A stretch of 64,000 nt of DNA from Domibacillus sp. DTU_2020_1001157_1_SI_ALB_TIR_016 (GCF_032341995.1 NZ_CP135439.1:682001-746000); one strand, 5' to 3'; counted from the first letter of the stretch, positions 48,052 to 58,131 are shown. The notes: generated from the sequence alone by a model not told the origin. Program-made: numbers and translations.

Positions 48052-49221
48052 ATGAATTCTCAACAACAATCAAGCCGGATTGACTACGGATTGATTTTAA
48101 TCTTGCTTATGCTGTTTGTTGTAAGCTGTGCAGCGATTTACAGTGCACAGACAACAGGTCAATATGGAACAAACTTTGTCTTCCGGCAAGTTATCTGGTA
48201 CGTGATTGGGATCGGCATTATCCTGGTATTTATCCGGCTGGATTCAGACCAATTTCACGGCATGGCCTGGTATTTGTACGGTTTTGGCATTTTGCTGCTG
48301 TTGTTTTTGATCGTAGCACCATCATCTATTGCTCCAACGATCAACGGAGCGAAAAACTGGTACAAGCTTCCGGGCTTAGGAACCATTCAGCCGTCAGAAT
48401 TTATGAAAGTATTTCTGATTTTAACATTATCCCGGGTAATGGTGAATCACCATTCTAAAAACCCTATTAAAACGATCAACAGTGATTGGATGCTTTTGCT
48501 TAAATTAGGCGCTATTACTGCTTTGCCGCTTGCGCTTGTGGTGCGGCAGGACCTTGGAACATCTCTGGTTATTATTTCTATTTTGCTTGGCATGATTTTC
48601 GTTTCAGGTATCACGTGGAAAATACTCCTTCCTCTCTTTGGCAGCGCCGCTACTCTGATCGGCCTTGTGTTTTATATGGTACTCTGGCAGCCGGCAGTGT
48701 TAGAAAAATATCTTGGTGTCAGGCAGTACCAGTTCGATCGGATTTATTCATGGCTTGATCCGTATAACTATGAGAGCTCGATCGGTTTCCACCTGACCCG
48801 TTCGCTGCTTGCGATTGGCTCAGGCCAGACGATGGGCAAAGGGTTTGGCTACCGGGAAGTCTATCTGCCGGAAAGCCATACTGACTTTATCTTTAGTATT
48901 ATTGGAGAAGAATATGGATTTATCGGTGCATCGGTTGTTGTAAGTTTGTTTTTTGTGCTCATCTATCACATTACAAAACTCGCATTGACCACAAAAACTC
49001 CTTATTATTCTTACATGTGCGCAGGCGTTATCGCGATGATTACGTTTCACGCGTTCCAAAATATCGGCATGACGATCGGCCTGCTGCCGATTACAGGAAT
49101 TCCACTGCCATTTATCAGCTATGGAGGCAGTGCGATGATGGGAAATATGATGGCTCTGGCGCTTATTTTCTCCATCACCTATAACGAACGTCACTATATG
49201 TTTTCATCAGATCGATCATAA
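48052..49221 (+). CDS. FtsW/RodA/SpoVE-family peptidoglycan glycosyltransferase
   Basis: SEDS-family membrane polymerase of lipid II, 389 residues with about ten helices. Signature segments are INGAKNWYKLPGLGTIQPSE, the catalytic-loop Asp in LPESHTDFIFSIIGEE, and the C-terminal TGIPLPFISYGGSAMM. The N-terminal RQVIWYVIGIGI resembles RodA, so it may work in side-wall elongation. No division or shape genes are adjacent. The frame is open from 47980, but AGAAAGAGGAG fixes the ATG at 48052. Confidence 0.9.
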   Translation: MNSQQQSSRIDYGLILILLMLFVVSCAAIYSAQTTGQYGTNFVFRQVIWYVIGIGIILVFIRLDSDQFHGMAWYLYGFGILLLLFLIVAPSSIAPTINGAKNWYKLPGLGTIQPSEFMKVFLILTLSRVMVNHHSKNPIKTINSDWMLLLKLGAITALPLALVVRQDLGTSLVIISILLGMIFVSGITWKILLPLFGSAATLIGLVFYMVLWQPAVLEKYLGVRQYQFDRIYSWLDPYNYESSIGFHLTRSLLAIGSGQTMGKGFGYREVYLPESHTDFIFSIIGEEYGFIGASVVVSLFFVLIYHITKLALTTKTPYYSYMCAGVIAMITFHAFQNIGMTIGLLPITGIPLPFISYGGSAMMGNMMALALIFSITYNERHYMFSSDRS

Positions 49222-49246
49222 CCCGCTTTTAAAGCGGGTTTTTTTT
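49220..49246 (+). terminator. Intrinsic terminator of the rodA/ftsW-type gene
   Basis: An AACCCGC/GCGGGTT stem with a T-rich loop and eight T residues. Confidence 0.9.
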
Positions 49247-49308
49247 ATGAACTTTTACAGTCTATAATCTATAATGAAATCATAGGAACAGAAGGGAGAG
49301 GATGGAAT

Positions 49309-52176
49309 ATGAATAAACCAATCACGTCAGGTATTCGGCGCCGTTATCTGCTTTTATCGCTGTCTATTCTGCTAGTATTGACAGCTGCAGGAACCGGCGC
49401 TTTTCTTTATATGAAGCATTCACAGGATGAATTGCGAGTAGAGCGAGAAAGGCTGTACGATAAGCAGGTGAAATTGGAAACACTGCGCGATTCTTTAAAT
49501 GATCTTTTTTTTCGGGCGCGGGGTTATATAGCGTTTCGGGACAGTGAGGAATTGAATCGGGTATACGAAGACCTTAACGAAGTAGAAGGCGCGCTTGAAG
49601 AGTTAAAAGGCGTTCGCTTAAATTCAAAAGAGCAGCAAATGACGGAAAAGCTGACAGAGTTTTTAAGCACATACCAATCAGATACATTGCCTACATTGAT
49701 TCGATTTGTGGAAGCAAATGATTACGCAGGTCTTCAAAACTATTATTCTAGCAGAGATATTGTTGATTCTGTAAACCAATTTATGGAATACGTGAAGCAA
49801 TATAAGGTAGATATTGATGATGACCTTGAGGCGTTATCGAAGGAAATGATCGAGCAGGCCAATGAGTTTACATTTGTAATGGTCATTTTTTTATTTTTGC
49901 TATTTGTGTTTATTGCTTACTTAATCTGGCGCATGATGAAAGATATTGTTCGGCCGCTTGAGCAAATGAGACAGGCGACGGATGATTTTGCGTCCGGCAA
50001 AAGCTTCTCGCTGCTGCCGGTGAAGCGGAGCGATGAAATCGGTGTGCTGTTTTCTTCATTTGGTTCCATGATTCGCATCATTCAAGAAAAAGAAGAAGAA
50101 TTAACGGCTCAAAATGAAGAGCTGATTATGCAGCAGGAAGAATTGCAGGAGCACCAGCATAAAATTGAAGAATCACTTCATGAAACGAAACAAACAAAAG
50201 AGCGCCTCGAACGGTATAACGACTTGAACCACGTTCTTTCTTTTACTTTAAATAAACAGGAGCTGGCTGATAGTATACTAGAGTATTTGGATTCGACTTA
50301 TGAATTGGATCTAGGCATGTTTTGGATTCGGGAAAGCGGAGAGCGGGCGCTGAAAGGGATGACAGATGCCCTGTTCGAGGAGTTTTCAACGAACCGAACG
50401 GATTATATTGACCAGCGGTTAAAAGAGGATGCTTTTTTCACGGTAACAAGAGAAGCGTCCCATGAAAAAGGGCTCGCTGCCGATTCTGTTTTGGTACATG
50501 ATTATTTTTCTGGCGTACACAATCCGGAAGGAGACATGGTCGCTCTTTTTGGCGCTTCACGGATTGGCCGTGCTTTTTCCGAGAAAGAACAAAAAGAATT
50601 GCGGGGCTTACTAAATCGGGTTGCTTTAGCGATTGAACGTATTCAGCTGTACGACCGCAATATCAAAGAGCGAATTTTAAACGAACGTATCATTAACAAT
50701 ATTAATGAAGGCATTCAATTTGTTGGCCACGACGGATCCATGCTCCAGCGAAACGAAGCAGTTTGTGAGATTATCAATTGTGAAGTACCGCTCGATGAAA
50801 CGGTTGAAAGAGCGCAATGGATCGATCACATTTCTAATCAAACAGATGACCCGGATCAAATGAGAGAATTTCTAGAAGGCTGTATTGATAGCGGGGCGCA
50901 TCATGTGCAGGAGTATCGGTACCGTATTTTAGAGCCGGCAGAACGCGTGATAGAAGTGTATAGTGCTCCGGTTTTAGTAAATGAAGAAAAAATAGGCACC
51001 ATTCTTGTTCATCGGGATATTACAAGAGAATACGAAGTCGATCAAATGAAAACAGAGCTCGTCAGCACAGTCAGCCATGAGCTTCGAACGCCGCTTTCGA
51101 GTGTACTTGGATTTACAGAGCTGCTGCTTCATAAACAGCTGAAGCCGGAGAAGCAAAAGAAATATTTAGAAACAATTTATAAGGAAGCGAAAAGGCTGAC
51201 AAACTTAATTAACGATTTCCTGGATTTGCAGCGCATGGAATCAGGCAGCCAGGTGTATCAAATGGAGCCGTTACAAATCAATGAACTGGCGGTAGAAGCG
51301 ATCGCCCGCTTCCGTACCGAAAGCAGCCATCCGCTCGTTGTCGTGGATGAAGCGGCTAATGTGCAGGTAGAAGGGGATAAAGAGCGTCTCGCTCAAGTAT
51401 TAACAAACGTGTTAGGAAATGCCATTAAATTTTCACCGGACGGCGGACATGTAACGCTGACGCTTTCGAACGATGAAAATAACGTAATGGTTGCCATTCA
51501 AGATGAAGGAATTGGAATTCCGGCTGAAGATATACCGAAGCTGTTTAATAAATTTCAGCGGATTGACAACAGCGCCCGCCGCAAAATTGGCGGTACGGGC
51601 CTTGGACTGGCGATTTGTAGAGAAATTATCGAAAAGCATAATGGGACGATTACAATCGAGTCAGAAGAGGGAAAAGGAACAATAGTCCGCCTTTCATTGC
51701 CGCTTCTTTCAACAGGCAGACATCGAATTGCGCGCCCAGAAGGCAATGAAAACAGTCCTTCCGTTATGATAGTAGAGGATGATATGAGCCTTGCTCTTTT
51801 ATTATCGGAAGAATTAAAAATGAGCGGATTTACAGTGGTGTATCACATGAAACCATCGGAAGCCTTTGAAGAAGCAAAGCGGACACCGCTTGTTGGAATT
51901 GTGATTGATCTGATGCTTGGCGACGATCTGAATGGCTGGGATTTGGTAGAGCTGTTAAAGAAAGAAGAAAAAACGAAAGACATCCCGATTATCATTTCCT
52001 CCGCTCTTGACCAGGCTGAGGGCGAGGGGAAATTACACCAAATCGATCATTACTTAACAAAACCGTATCCGCCGACACAGCTGTCAAAAGCCGTACTTGG
52101 ATTTTTAACCGAACCAATACAGCAAGGAGTTATTTTCTACCCGGAGAGAGGTTCTGATCAAGATGAAAGTAAATAA
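49309..52176 (+). CDS. Hybrid sensor histidine kinase with C-terminal receiver
   Basis: Membrane kinase of 955 residues. In order: helix (about 12-32), extracellular four-helix-like sensor (33-185), second helix (190-210), HAMP (211-262), coiled coil (255-305), a GAF-like domain (about 310-455), a PAS domain (about 465-570), the phospho-accepting His590 in TVSHELRTPLSSVLGF, the ATPase domain (NVLGNAIKFSPDGG, GGTGLGLAI), and a receiver with Asp867 in GIVIDLMLGDDLNGW and Lys in LTKPYPP. Such hybrids usually pass phosphate on through an HPt domain; one is encoded at 58.1-59.7 kb. GGGAGAGGATGG precedes the ATG. The end overlaps the next gene by 14 bases. Confidence 0.92.
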   Translation: MNKPITSGIRRRYLLLSLSILLVLTAAGTGAFLYMKHSQDELRVERERLYDKQVKLETLRDSLNDLFFRARGYIAFRDSEELNRVYEDLNEVEGALEELKGVRLNSKEQQMTEKLTEFLSTYQSDTLPTLIRFVEANDYAGLQNYYSSRDIVDSVNQFMEYVKQYKVDIDDDLEALSKEMIEQANEFTFVMVIFLFLLFVFIAYLIWRMMKDIVRPLEQMRQATDDFASGKSFSLLPVKRSDEIGVLFSSFGSMIRIIQEKEEELTAQNEELIMQQEELQEHQHKIEESLHETKQTKERLERYNDLNHVLSFTLNKQELADSILEYLDSTYELDLGMFWIRESGERALKGMTDALFEEFSTNRTDYIDQRLKEDAFFTVTREASHEKGLAADSVLVHDYFSGVHNPEGDMVALFGASRIGRAFSEKEQKELRGLLNRVALAIERIQLYDRNIKERILNERIINNINEGIQFVGHDGSMLQRNEAVCEIINCEVPLDETVERAQWIDHISNQTDDPDQMREFLEGCIDSGAHHVQEYRYRILEPAERVIEVYSAPVLVNEEKIGTILVHRDITREYEVDQMKTELVSTVSHELRTPLSSVLGFTELLLHKQLKPEKQKKYLETIYKEAKRLTNLINDFLDLQRMESGSQVYQMEPLQINELAVEAIARFRTESSHPLVVVDEAANVQVEGDKERLAQVLTNVLGNAIKFSPDGGHVTLTLSNDENNVMVAIQDEGIGIPAEDIPKLFNKFQRIDNSARRKIGGTGLGLAICREIIEKHNGTITIESEEGKGTIVRLSLPLLSTGRHRIARPEGNENSPSVMIVEDDMSLALLLSEELKMSGFTVVYHMKPSEAFEEAKRTPLVGIVIDLMLGDDLNGWDLVELLKKEEKTKDIPIIISSALDQAEGEGKLHQIDHYLTKPYPPTQLSKAVLGFLTEPIQQGVIFYPERGSDQDESK

Positions 52177-55100
52177 AAAATGGATTTTCCTTCCAGTAGT
52201 TCTTTTGCTGTTGCTGCTGCCCTGGATTATATGGGAGCTTGGCAGCACGAGAGAAGAAAAAGTTGTAATTTTAGACAAAACTGTTCCGACCGATAATAAA
52301 CGGGAGCATCGGGCTCTTACATGGGTACTGAACCACTTTCGTTTTGAAACGTTTGGCGGAGAAGATGACTATTATGGATACTTTCCTGAAAGAAAAACAA
52401 AGGAACGGGCGCTTCCAGAGAAACTGGAGGATGCAGATGTCATTTATGCGGCCGATACATACGGCGTGTATGATAACGAAAATGACTTAGTTTATGGCGG
52501 TCTCGAAATGGATGAATGGGAAACGATCAAACAGCAAACGGCTGGCCATCCGACCACTTTGATTATGGAGTTTAATACATTTGCTTCTCCGACAAAAGCC
52601 GATGTGAAAAAAGATGTGGCGTCTTTTCTTCATACAACACCAACCGGCTGGACCGGTCGGGCGTTCAGCGATTTAAGCAGGGAAAATGAAGAGCTGACCG
52701 ATGGAATTCTGTCACTTTATGAAGCAGGCGGTAAAAAGTGGGCATTCGAAGGGGCCGGCTTTGTGCTTGTGAATGAAGATAAACAAAAAGTAATCGTGCT
52801 CTCTGATGAAGAGGGAGAAATAGAGAACGAGCGGCTAACGATGCGCTTTACAGAAGAGGGAAAACGAGTTACAGGCCTTGATAAAGGAGCGCCGTATACG
52901 TACTGGTTCGATATAACCGTGCCGGACAATAAAGAAGACATTCTAGCAAACTATCAATGGGATTTGTCGGATAAGGGGAAAACGGTATTGGAGAAAGAGG
53001 GAATCCCGCTTTCATTTCCTGCCGTTACCCACCATTCGTATGAACAATCGGATCTCTTTTACTTTGCCGGAGATTTTGCCGATACAGAAGACGTCTCTTC
53101 CGTTTACCGGTATACTGGTTTTGCCTCCATGCGGGCGCTTATTACGCCGTCTACGCTTTATCCAGAGCAGGCCTTTTTTTGGAAAACGTACGTGCCGCTC
53201 ATGAAAGGTGTTCTCTCAATGGAGAAAAAGCCGGAAAAAGAAGCAGTGACTGTGCCAGTGGAAGAGAAGGAGGGTCTCTCTTATACGTCCCGTTTAAATG
53301 GAGACCGGTTTGAAGTACTTCAAAGCGGCACATGGAAAACGATGACGGTAAAAGGGGTCAATATTGGAATGGGGAAACCGGGTGCTTTTCCGGGAGAAGC
53401 AGCTATTTCTGAAAATGAGTATTATGAATGGTTTACCGATATTGGAAAATTAAACGCAAATACCATTCGCGTCTACACCCTTCATCCACCGGGTTTTTAC
53501 AACGCTTTAAAGCGGTATAACGAAGAGCATGCGGACAAGCCGATTTATCTGCTGCATGGCGTCTGGATTGATGAAGGGCCGTTAGAAGAAACCCTAGATG
53601 CGTTTACGCCGGAAATTACAAAAGAATTCCAGGCGGAAATGAAACGGGTTGCGGATGTTATTCATGGTAATGCGGACATTCCAAAACGGACCGGTCACGC
53701 ATCAGGAACGTATCGAGCTGATATTTCACCGTACGTAATCGGCTGGGTGCTTGGAATCGAATGGTATCCGTTTATGGTTGACAATATGAAAACGAAATAC
53801 GCAGGCCTTGCGCAGTATGATGGAGAATTCGTTCAAACAGAGAGCGCTGAGCCGATGGAAATTTGGCTGGCTGAGCAAATGGATACGATGATGAAATACG
53901 AAGCGGACCAGTATAAATGGACACGTCCAATGAGCTTTACCAACTGGGTTCCAACCGATCTACTTGACCATCCAGCTGAACCACAGGAACAGGAAGATCT
54001 TGCATCTGTTAATCCAAATATGATCAAGCCTAAAAAGAACAGCAGCTTGTTTGCTTCTTATCATGTGTATCCTTACTATCCGGATTTTTTAAATCTAGAA
54101 GAAAAATACTTAACGTATAAGGATTCACGCGGAGAAAACAATAACTACGCCGGATACCTGCATGATTTGCGGACAGCGCACGATATGCCGGTACTGATTG
54201 CCGAGTTTGGTATTCCATCTTCGCGAGGCATGACACACCGGAACGCATTTGGCCTGAACCAGGGCTTTATCAGTGAGGAGCAGCAGGGTAAAGGCTTAGT
54301 CCATATGTATGATGATATTTTAGCCGAAGGAATGATGGGCGGACTTGTCTTTACGTGGCAGGATGAATGGTTTAAGCGGACGTGGAACACAATGGACTTA
54401 GATGATCCGGAACGCCGTCCATATTGGTCGAACGCCCAGACGAATGAGCAGCAATTCGGCCTTCTCAGCTTTGACCGCCAGCTTATCCAAACAGACGGAA
54501 ATACAGCAGACTGGAAAGGTATTGAGCCATTCTACAAAGACAATGACGATTTGTATGTCACACACGACGAACGTTACTTGTATATCCGGTCTAAGCTGTT
54601 AAACGGCAAGATGCCGACGCTTTACTTTGACGTACATCCAAGCATCGGAAGCAACAAGGCGGAAACTGTCACGTTCAAAGAAAATGATCCGGATTTTGTT
54701 CTTTCATTTGACGGGACAAAGGAAGGGAAGCTTAAAGTAGATGCGTACTACGACACATTTTTGTATCAGTATGGATTTGACGTTCCTATGTTAAAGCCTG
54801 CACCGAAAAAACCGCTAAATAACAGCGGTGTTTTCAACCCAATCCGGCTGGCACTAAGCAGGGAAAATATCCGTCCGGATACAGGGGAAGTGCTTCCCTT
54901 TGATTACTATGAAACAGGCGCGATGCGGTTTGGCAACGGCAATCCAGAATCGCCTGATTATGATTCTTTATCTGACTACTATGTAAATGAAGAAACAGGA
55001 GAGATTGAAATTCGTATTTCGTGGCTGCTGTTAAATGTAAAAGACCCAAGCAGCCTGCAGGCAACAGGAGATGTTTTTAAAGAAGGAATAGAAGCAGAGC

Positions 55101-55282
55101 AACAGATCAAAGGTATTGGGATTGCCGAGTCATTTGATCAAAAAACAACGGTGCCTGAAAAAGCAGCTTCCAAGATGAATATATATAAATGGGAGGGCTG
55201 GGACCAGGACACCGAATCAAAAGAACGGCTGAAAGAGTCCTATCACATTGTTCAAAAACGATTTGCCCAGAAAGACGAATAA
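52163..55282 (+). CDS. Membrane-anchored glycoside-hydrolase-like protein
   Basis: A 1039-residue extracellular protein tethered by one N-terminal helix (about 7-25). Residues 30-330 form an unrecognised domain (DVIYAADTYGVYDN, FDITVPDNKED). Residues 385-760 look like a clan-A TIM-barrel hydrolase: VKGVNIGMGKPGAFPGE, NANTIRVYTLHPPGFYNA, a putative acid/base Glu533 in GWVLGIEWYPF, and a putative nucleophile Glu681 in PVLIAEFGIPSSRG. Residues 780-1030 resemble a CBM9/DOMON-like binding domain (DDLYVTHDERYLYIRSKLL). It could cut, branch or bind an extracellular glycan. It overlaps the hybrid kinase gene by 14 bases and is convergent with a glycosyltransferase operon. Confidence 0.78.
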   Translation: MKVNKKWIFLPVVLLLLLLPWIIWELGSTREEKVVILDKTVPTDNKREHRALTWVLNHFRFETFGGEDDYYGYFPERKTKERALPEKLEDADVIYAADTYGVYDNENDLVYGGLEMDEWETIKQQTAGHPTTLIMEFNTFASPTKADVKKDVASFLHTTPTGWTGRAFSDLSRENEELTDGILSLYEAGGKKWAFEGAGFVLVNEDKQKVIVLSDEEGEIENERLTMRFTEEGKRVTGLDKGAPYTYWFDITVPDNKEDILANYQWDLSDKGKTVLEKEGIPLSFPAVTHHSYEQSDLFYFAGDFADTEDVSSVYRYTGFASMRALITPSTLYPEQAFFWKTYVPLMKGVLSMEKKPEKEAVTVPVEEKEGLSYTSRLNGDRFEVLQSGTWKTMTVKGVNIGMGKPGAFPGEAAISENEYYEWFTDIGKLNANTIRVYTLHPPGFYNALKRYNEEHADKPIYLLHGVWIDEGPLEETLDAFTPEITKEFQAEMKRVADVIHGNADIPKRTGHASGTYRADISPYVIGWVLGIEWYPFMVDNMKTKYAGLAQYDGEFVQTESAEPMEIWLAEQMDTMMKYEADQYKWTRPMSFTNWVPTDLLDHPAEPQEQEDLASVNPNMIKPKKNSSLFASYHVYPYYPDFLNLEEKYLTYKDSRGENNNYAGYLHDLRTAHDMPVLIAEFGIPSSRGMTHRNAFGLNQGFISEEQQGKGLVHMYDDILAEGMMGGLVFTWQDEWFKRTWNTMDLDDPERRPYWSNAQTNEQQFGLLSFDRQLIQTDGNTADWKGIEPFYKDNDDLYVTHDERYLYIRSKLLNGKMPTLYFDVHPSIGSNKAETVTFKENDPDFVLSFDGTKEGKLKVDAYYDTFLYQYGFDVPMLKPAPKKPLNNSGVFNPIRLALSRENIRPDTGEVLPFDYYETGAMRFGNGNPESPDYDSLSDYYVNEETGEIEIRISWLLLNVKDPSSLQATGDVFKEGIEAEQQIKGIGIAESFDQKTTVPEKAASKMNIYKWEGWDQDTESKERLKESYHIVQKRFAQKDE

Positions 55283-55314
55283 AAAAGACAGCCCATAGCG
55301 GGCTGTCTTTTTTT
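55281..55314. terminator. Bidirectional terminator between the two halves of the glycan cluster
   Basis: AAAAGACAGCCC pairs with GGGCTGTCTTTT around an ATAGC loop, with A and T runs on either side. It serves the hydrolase gene and the minus-strand response regulator. Confidence 0.92.
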
Positions 55315-55666
55315 AATCCAGAATGCTTTCGATAAACGATAAAAGTTCAATAGGGCTGAATGGCTTCGCCATAAAATAATCAGCCCCGTAAGACATGGCC
55401 AGTTCCCGGTCTGCTTCCTGGGCTTTTGCGGTAAGCATCATAACAGGTGTTTGAACGCCGTCCTTACGGATTTGCTCCAGCACCTCCATGCCTGTTAAAT
55501 GCGGCATCATATAATCTAAAACAATTAAATCATATGTGCCGGACCGAATGCTGTCCAGTGCTTCCTGACCGTCTTCCGCCTCGATAATCTCGAAGTCATC
55601 TTCAAGCGTATCGACAATTAACATACGCAAAATATCTTCATCATCTGCCACTAAAATCTTTTTCAC
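55313..55666 (-). CDS. Single-domain response regulator
   Basis: Stand-alone receiver of 117 residues with no output domain. Acidic residues are DDED at 8-11, the phospho-acceptor is Asp51 in LIVLDYMMPHLTG, and the conserved Thr/Ser and Lys are in MMLTAKAQE and FMAKPFSP. It could act like Spo0F or CheY, carrying phosphate or binding a partner protein. It is the last gene of the minus-strand operon, 21 bases after the glycosyltransferase. Likely partners are the hybrid kinase at 49.3 kb and the HPt domain of the cyclase at 58.1 kb. Confidence 0.9.
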   Translation of the reverse strand: MKKILVADDEDILRMLIVDTLEDDFEIIEAEDGQEALDSIRSGTYDLIVLDYMMPHLTGMEVLEQIRKDGVQTPVMMLTAKAQEADRELAMSYGADYFMAKPFSPIELLSFIESILD

Positions 55667-55687
55667 GTTTGCCCGCCTCCATCTGAG

Positions 55688-57085
55688 TTATGTCGAAATT
55701 CCTTTTCGTTTCATATTGCCCCAATTGTGCTTTTTACGGAAAGCGGCAAAGATTCCCTGGATGCGCCAAATAACCATAAAAGGCCGATACCAAAATGTTT
55801 CTGTCAGCGCCCATAAATAAAGCCGGACCAAGTGGGAGACCTTTGGATATTTATGGAGTGTCATTTCCTCCAGCAGTACAGCCAGCGCAGAAATAAATGA
55901 CCCATAAAAAATAGTGACTAAAAAGAGGATGCCGGCTGTTTTGGGGTCAATTAAAGAGAAAAAGAACCCGCCAAAAATCATAAAGTATCCGCCCAGTTCA
56001 AAAACAGCACCCAATAGCTCCACAAGTAAGAAATACGGCATAGACAGGAGTCCGATTGAACCATAGGCAGGGTTAAAAATCATTTTTCTATGCGTCCAGA
56101 GTGTTTCCCATAACCCGCGCTGCCACCGAATCCGCTGAGAACGCAATACTTCAAGGGATTCTGGTGCTTCCGTCCAGCAAACAGGATCTGGGATATATTC
56201 AATCCGCTGCTTGGACTTTTCTTCCCGAAGCAGCCGGTGCAGTCTGACGACAAGCTCCATATCTTCCCCGACTGTTTTTCTGTTGTATCCTCCTGCGCGG
56301 ATAACCCGTTCTTTATGAAAAACACCAAATGCCCCGGAGACAATTAGCAGGATATTCATCCGGCTCAGCGCAAGGCGGCCGATTAAAAAAGCACGGAAGT
56401 ATTCGATGATCTGCATTAGTACAACCGGGTGGCTCGGCAGATTAATAGTTTCAACTTTACTTCTTGAAATCGTCGAGCCATTGGCAATCCGGACTGAGCC
56501 GCCCGTTACAATAATTTGGCCGTCCGACTCAATAATTGGCTTCATTGTTTTCAGCAGTGCATCGTTTTCTAAAACCGAATCACCGTCGATGGCACAGAAA
56601 TAAGGGTAAGATGCCAGGTTAATACCGGCGTTAAGGGCATCTGCTTTGCCTCCATTGGCTTTTTTGATTAAGCGAATATATGGAAAAATAGAGGATTGAT
56701 AGATTGTTTTGATTTCAGCCGTTTCCAAATAAGCACGAACAGCAAAAGACACTTCCGTCATTTGAAATTCTTCAATCATGCGGGCCGAAGTTTGGTCCTT
56801 TGACCCATCATCGATGACGATAATCTCTTTTTCCGGATATTCAAGCGCTAAAAGCGAGCGGACTGTACTGACTACGCCGACTTCCTCATTATAGGCAGGA
56901 ACTAAAATAGAGACCGGAAAGGTCCGTTCATTTCCGGCAATGTCCTCCGTCGTTTCCCGCGGATCTAATTCACTTTCTCTGTATACTTTTCGAAAAGCCA
57001 GTCCAAACAAAAGAATATAGCTTAAGCTCGAAAAAAGCATATAAGCAATAATAGCGTACGAAAGAACAAGAAAAAATATATGCAT
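55688..57085 (-). CDS. Processive family 2 glycosyltransferase, membrane bound
   Basis: Predicted polysaccharide synthase of 465 residues, of the cellulose/poly-N-acetylglucosamine synthase type. There is one or two N-terminal membrane helices (about 2-25), a GT-A domain with VSILVPAYNEEVGVVSTVRS, the DxD-like CAIDGDSVLEND, the ED of VGEDMELVVRLH, and the processivity motif QRIRWQRG, then three to four C-terminal helices. No PilZ domain is present, so cyclic di-GMP would have to act through another protein. The start is the ATG at 57085 in TAATG, overlapping the HEAT gene stop, with GGAGGTG before it; the open frame extends to 57118. Confidence 0.9.
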   Translation of the reverse strand: MHIFFLVLSYAIIAYMLFSSLSYILLFGLAFRKVYRESELDPRETTEDIAGNERTFPVSILVPAYNEEVGVVSTVRSLLALEYPEKEIIVIDDGSKDQTSARMIEEFQMTEVSFAVRAYLETAEIKTIYQSSIFPYIRLIKKANGGKADALNAGINLASYPYFCAIDGDSVLENDALLKTMKPIIESDGQIIVTGGSVRIANGSTISRSKVETINLPSHPVVLMQIIEYFRAFLIGRLALSRMNILLIVSGAFGVFHKERVIRAGGYNRKTVGEDMELVVRLHRLLREEKSKQRIEYIPDPVCWTEAPESLEVLRSQRIRWQRGLWETLWTHRKMIFNPAYGSIGLLSMPYFLLVELLGAVFELGGYFMIFGGFFFSLIDPKTAGILFLVTIFYGSFISALAVLLEEMTLHKYPKVSHLVRLYLWALTETFWYRPFMVIWRIQGIFAAFRKKHNWGNMKRKGIST

Positions 57086-58131
57086 TATTGGGCACCTCCA
57101 GGTCGAAATGTCTGCCATTGGGCAGCCATATCCCGGCCATAGCGGTCAGGGTGATTCTCAGATAAATGCGCTAAAATCACATCTCCATCTGAAAAATGAG
57201 TATACGCTTCTGCCGCTGAATAGCGCACCCACCAAACTGAATCGCCAAGCAATGTACTTAAAGTCTGTTTATAGCGGGAAAACTGCATAATACCTGCAAT
57301 TCGTGCTGCAAACATTCGCTCTGTCCAAAAAGGAGAACCAAAAAAGGGAGCCAGCAAATCCGGTTCCGACAAATACTCCAGCCGAAAGATCGTTTTGAGT
57401 GCCTGGATTCTGGTTTCGACTTGAGGGCTGGCCAGTTCTTTTTCTACCTGCGGCAAAAAAGTCATCGCCCCTGAATGAGCAATATAAGTAAAGGCAGCGT
57501 GTTTGATTGTCTCATCTTCACCTTCGAGCGCCGCTTTCACATGCTTTTCAGCATGCGTTTTGTTTAATCGGTGAAACGCGTCTACGAACAGCCGAACAGG
57601 CGCATTCGGAAAACGGTTTAACTCCTCAATGACAACATCTTCATTTAGAGAAGCCAGTGTCCGAATGAGCTGCTGGGTTTCCACGTCCAGTTTCCCGGCT
57701 TGCTTCAGCCGTTCACGCAGGATAGGTGCTAAAGAGCGCATATGAAAATCTTCAATGTAATGAAGGGTGTTCACTCTCCGCGCCCAGTTGCGCTGATTTA
57801 ACACGCGTGTATAGGGTTCTGTTAAAAATTCTTCCGACAGCTGCTGCACTAAAGGAGAGGCACTGCCTCCTTTTGTAAATGCCACGTAGCCGTTTAATAG
57901 CCGTTCCAGTACAACCTGTTGATGAGGAATCGATTTGACGGCATAAAGAAAACGCGCGTCTGATGGATCCATCATATAGGAAGCAAACGGCTCTGTTGAA
58001 TGCGTATACTGGCTTTCTATTTCTTCTTCCAGACGCTGCCTTTTACGTTTGCGGATGACTAAATAAAGGAGCAGTCCCATTTGAAATAGAAGTAAGAGCA
58101 CCGTCAAGAGAAGGAAAAAAGAGAGGGTCAT
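57085..58131 (-). CDS. Membrane-anchored HEAT-repeat protein
   Basis: The 348 residues begin with one hydrophobic helix (about 3-27, VLLLLFQMGLLLYLVIRKRK) and a basic stop, so the bulk is cytoplasmic. The rest is a helical solenoid of HEAT-like pairs, for example TIKHAAFTYIAHSGAMTFLP, ETRIQALKTIFRLEYLSEP and WWVRYSAAEAYTHF. Such scaffolds hold protein complexes together. Its start overlaps the cyclase stop as ATGA and its stop overlaps the glycosyltransferase start as TAATG, so stoichiometric production with both is expected. It may link the cyclase signal to the synthase. I do not know a named homologue. Confidence 0.82.
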   Translation of the reverse strand: MTLSFFLLLTVLLLLFQMGLLLYLVIRKRKRQRLEEEIESQYTHSTEPFASYMMDPSDARFLYAVKSIPHQQVVLERLLNGYVAFTKGGSASPLVQQLSEEFLTEPYTRVLNQRNWARRVNTLHYIEDFHMRSLAPILRERLKQAGKLDVETQQLIRTLASLNEDVVIEELNRFPNAPVRLFVDAFHRLNKTHAEKHVKAALEGEDETIKHAAFTYIAHSGAMTFLPQVEKELASPQVETRIQALKTIFRLEYLSEPDLLAPFFGSPFWTERMFAARIAGIMQFSRYKQTLSTLLGDSVWWVRYSAAEAYTHFSDGDVILAHLSENHPDRYGRDMAAQWQTFRPGGAQ

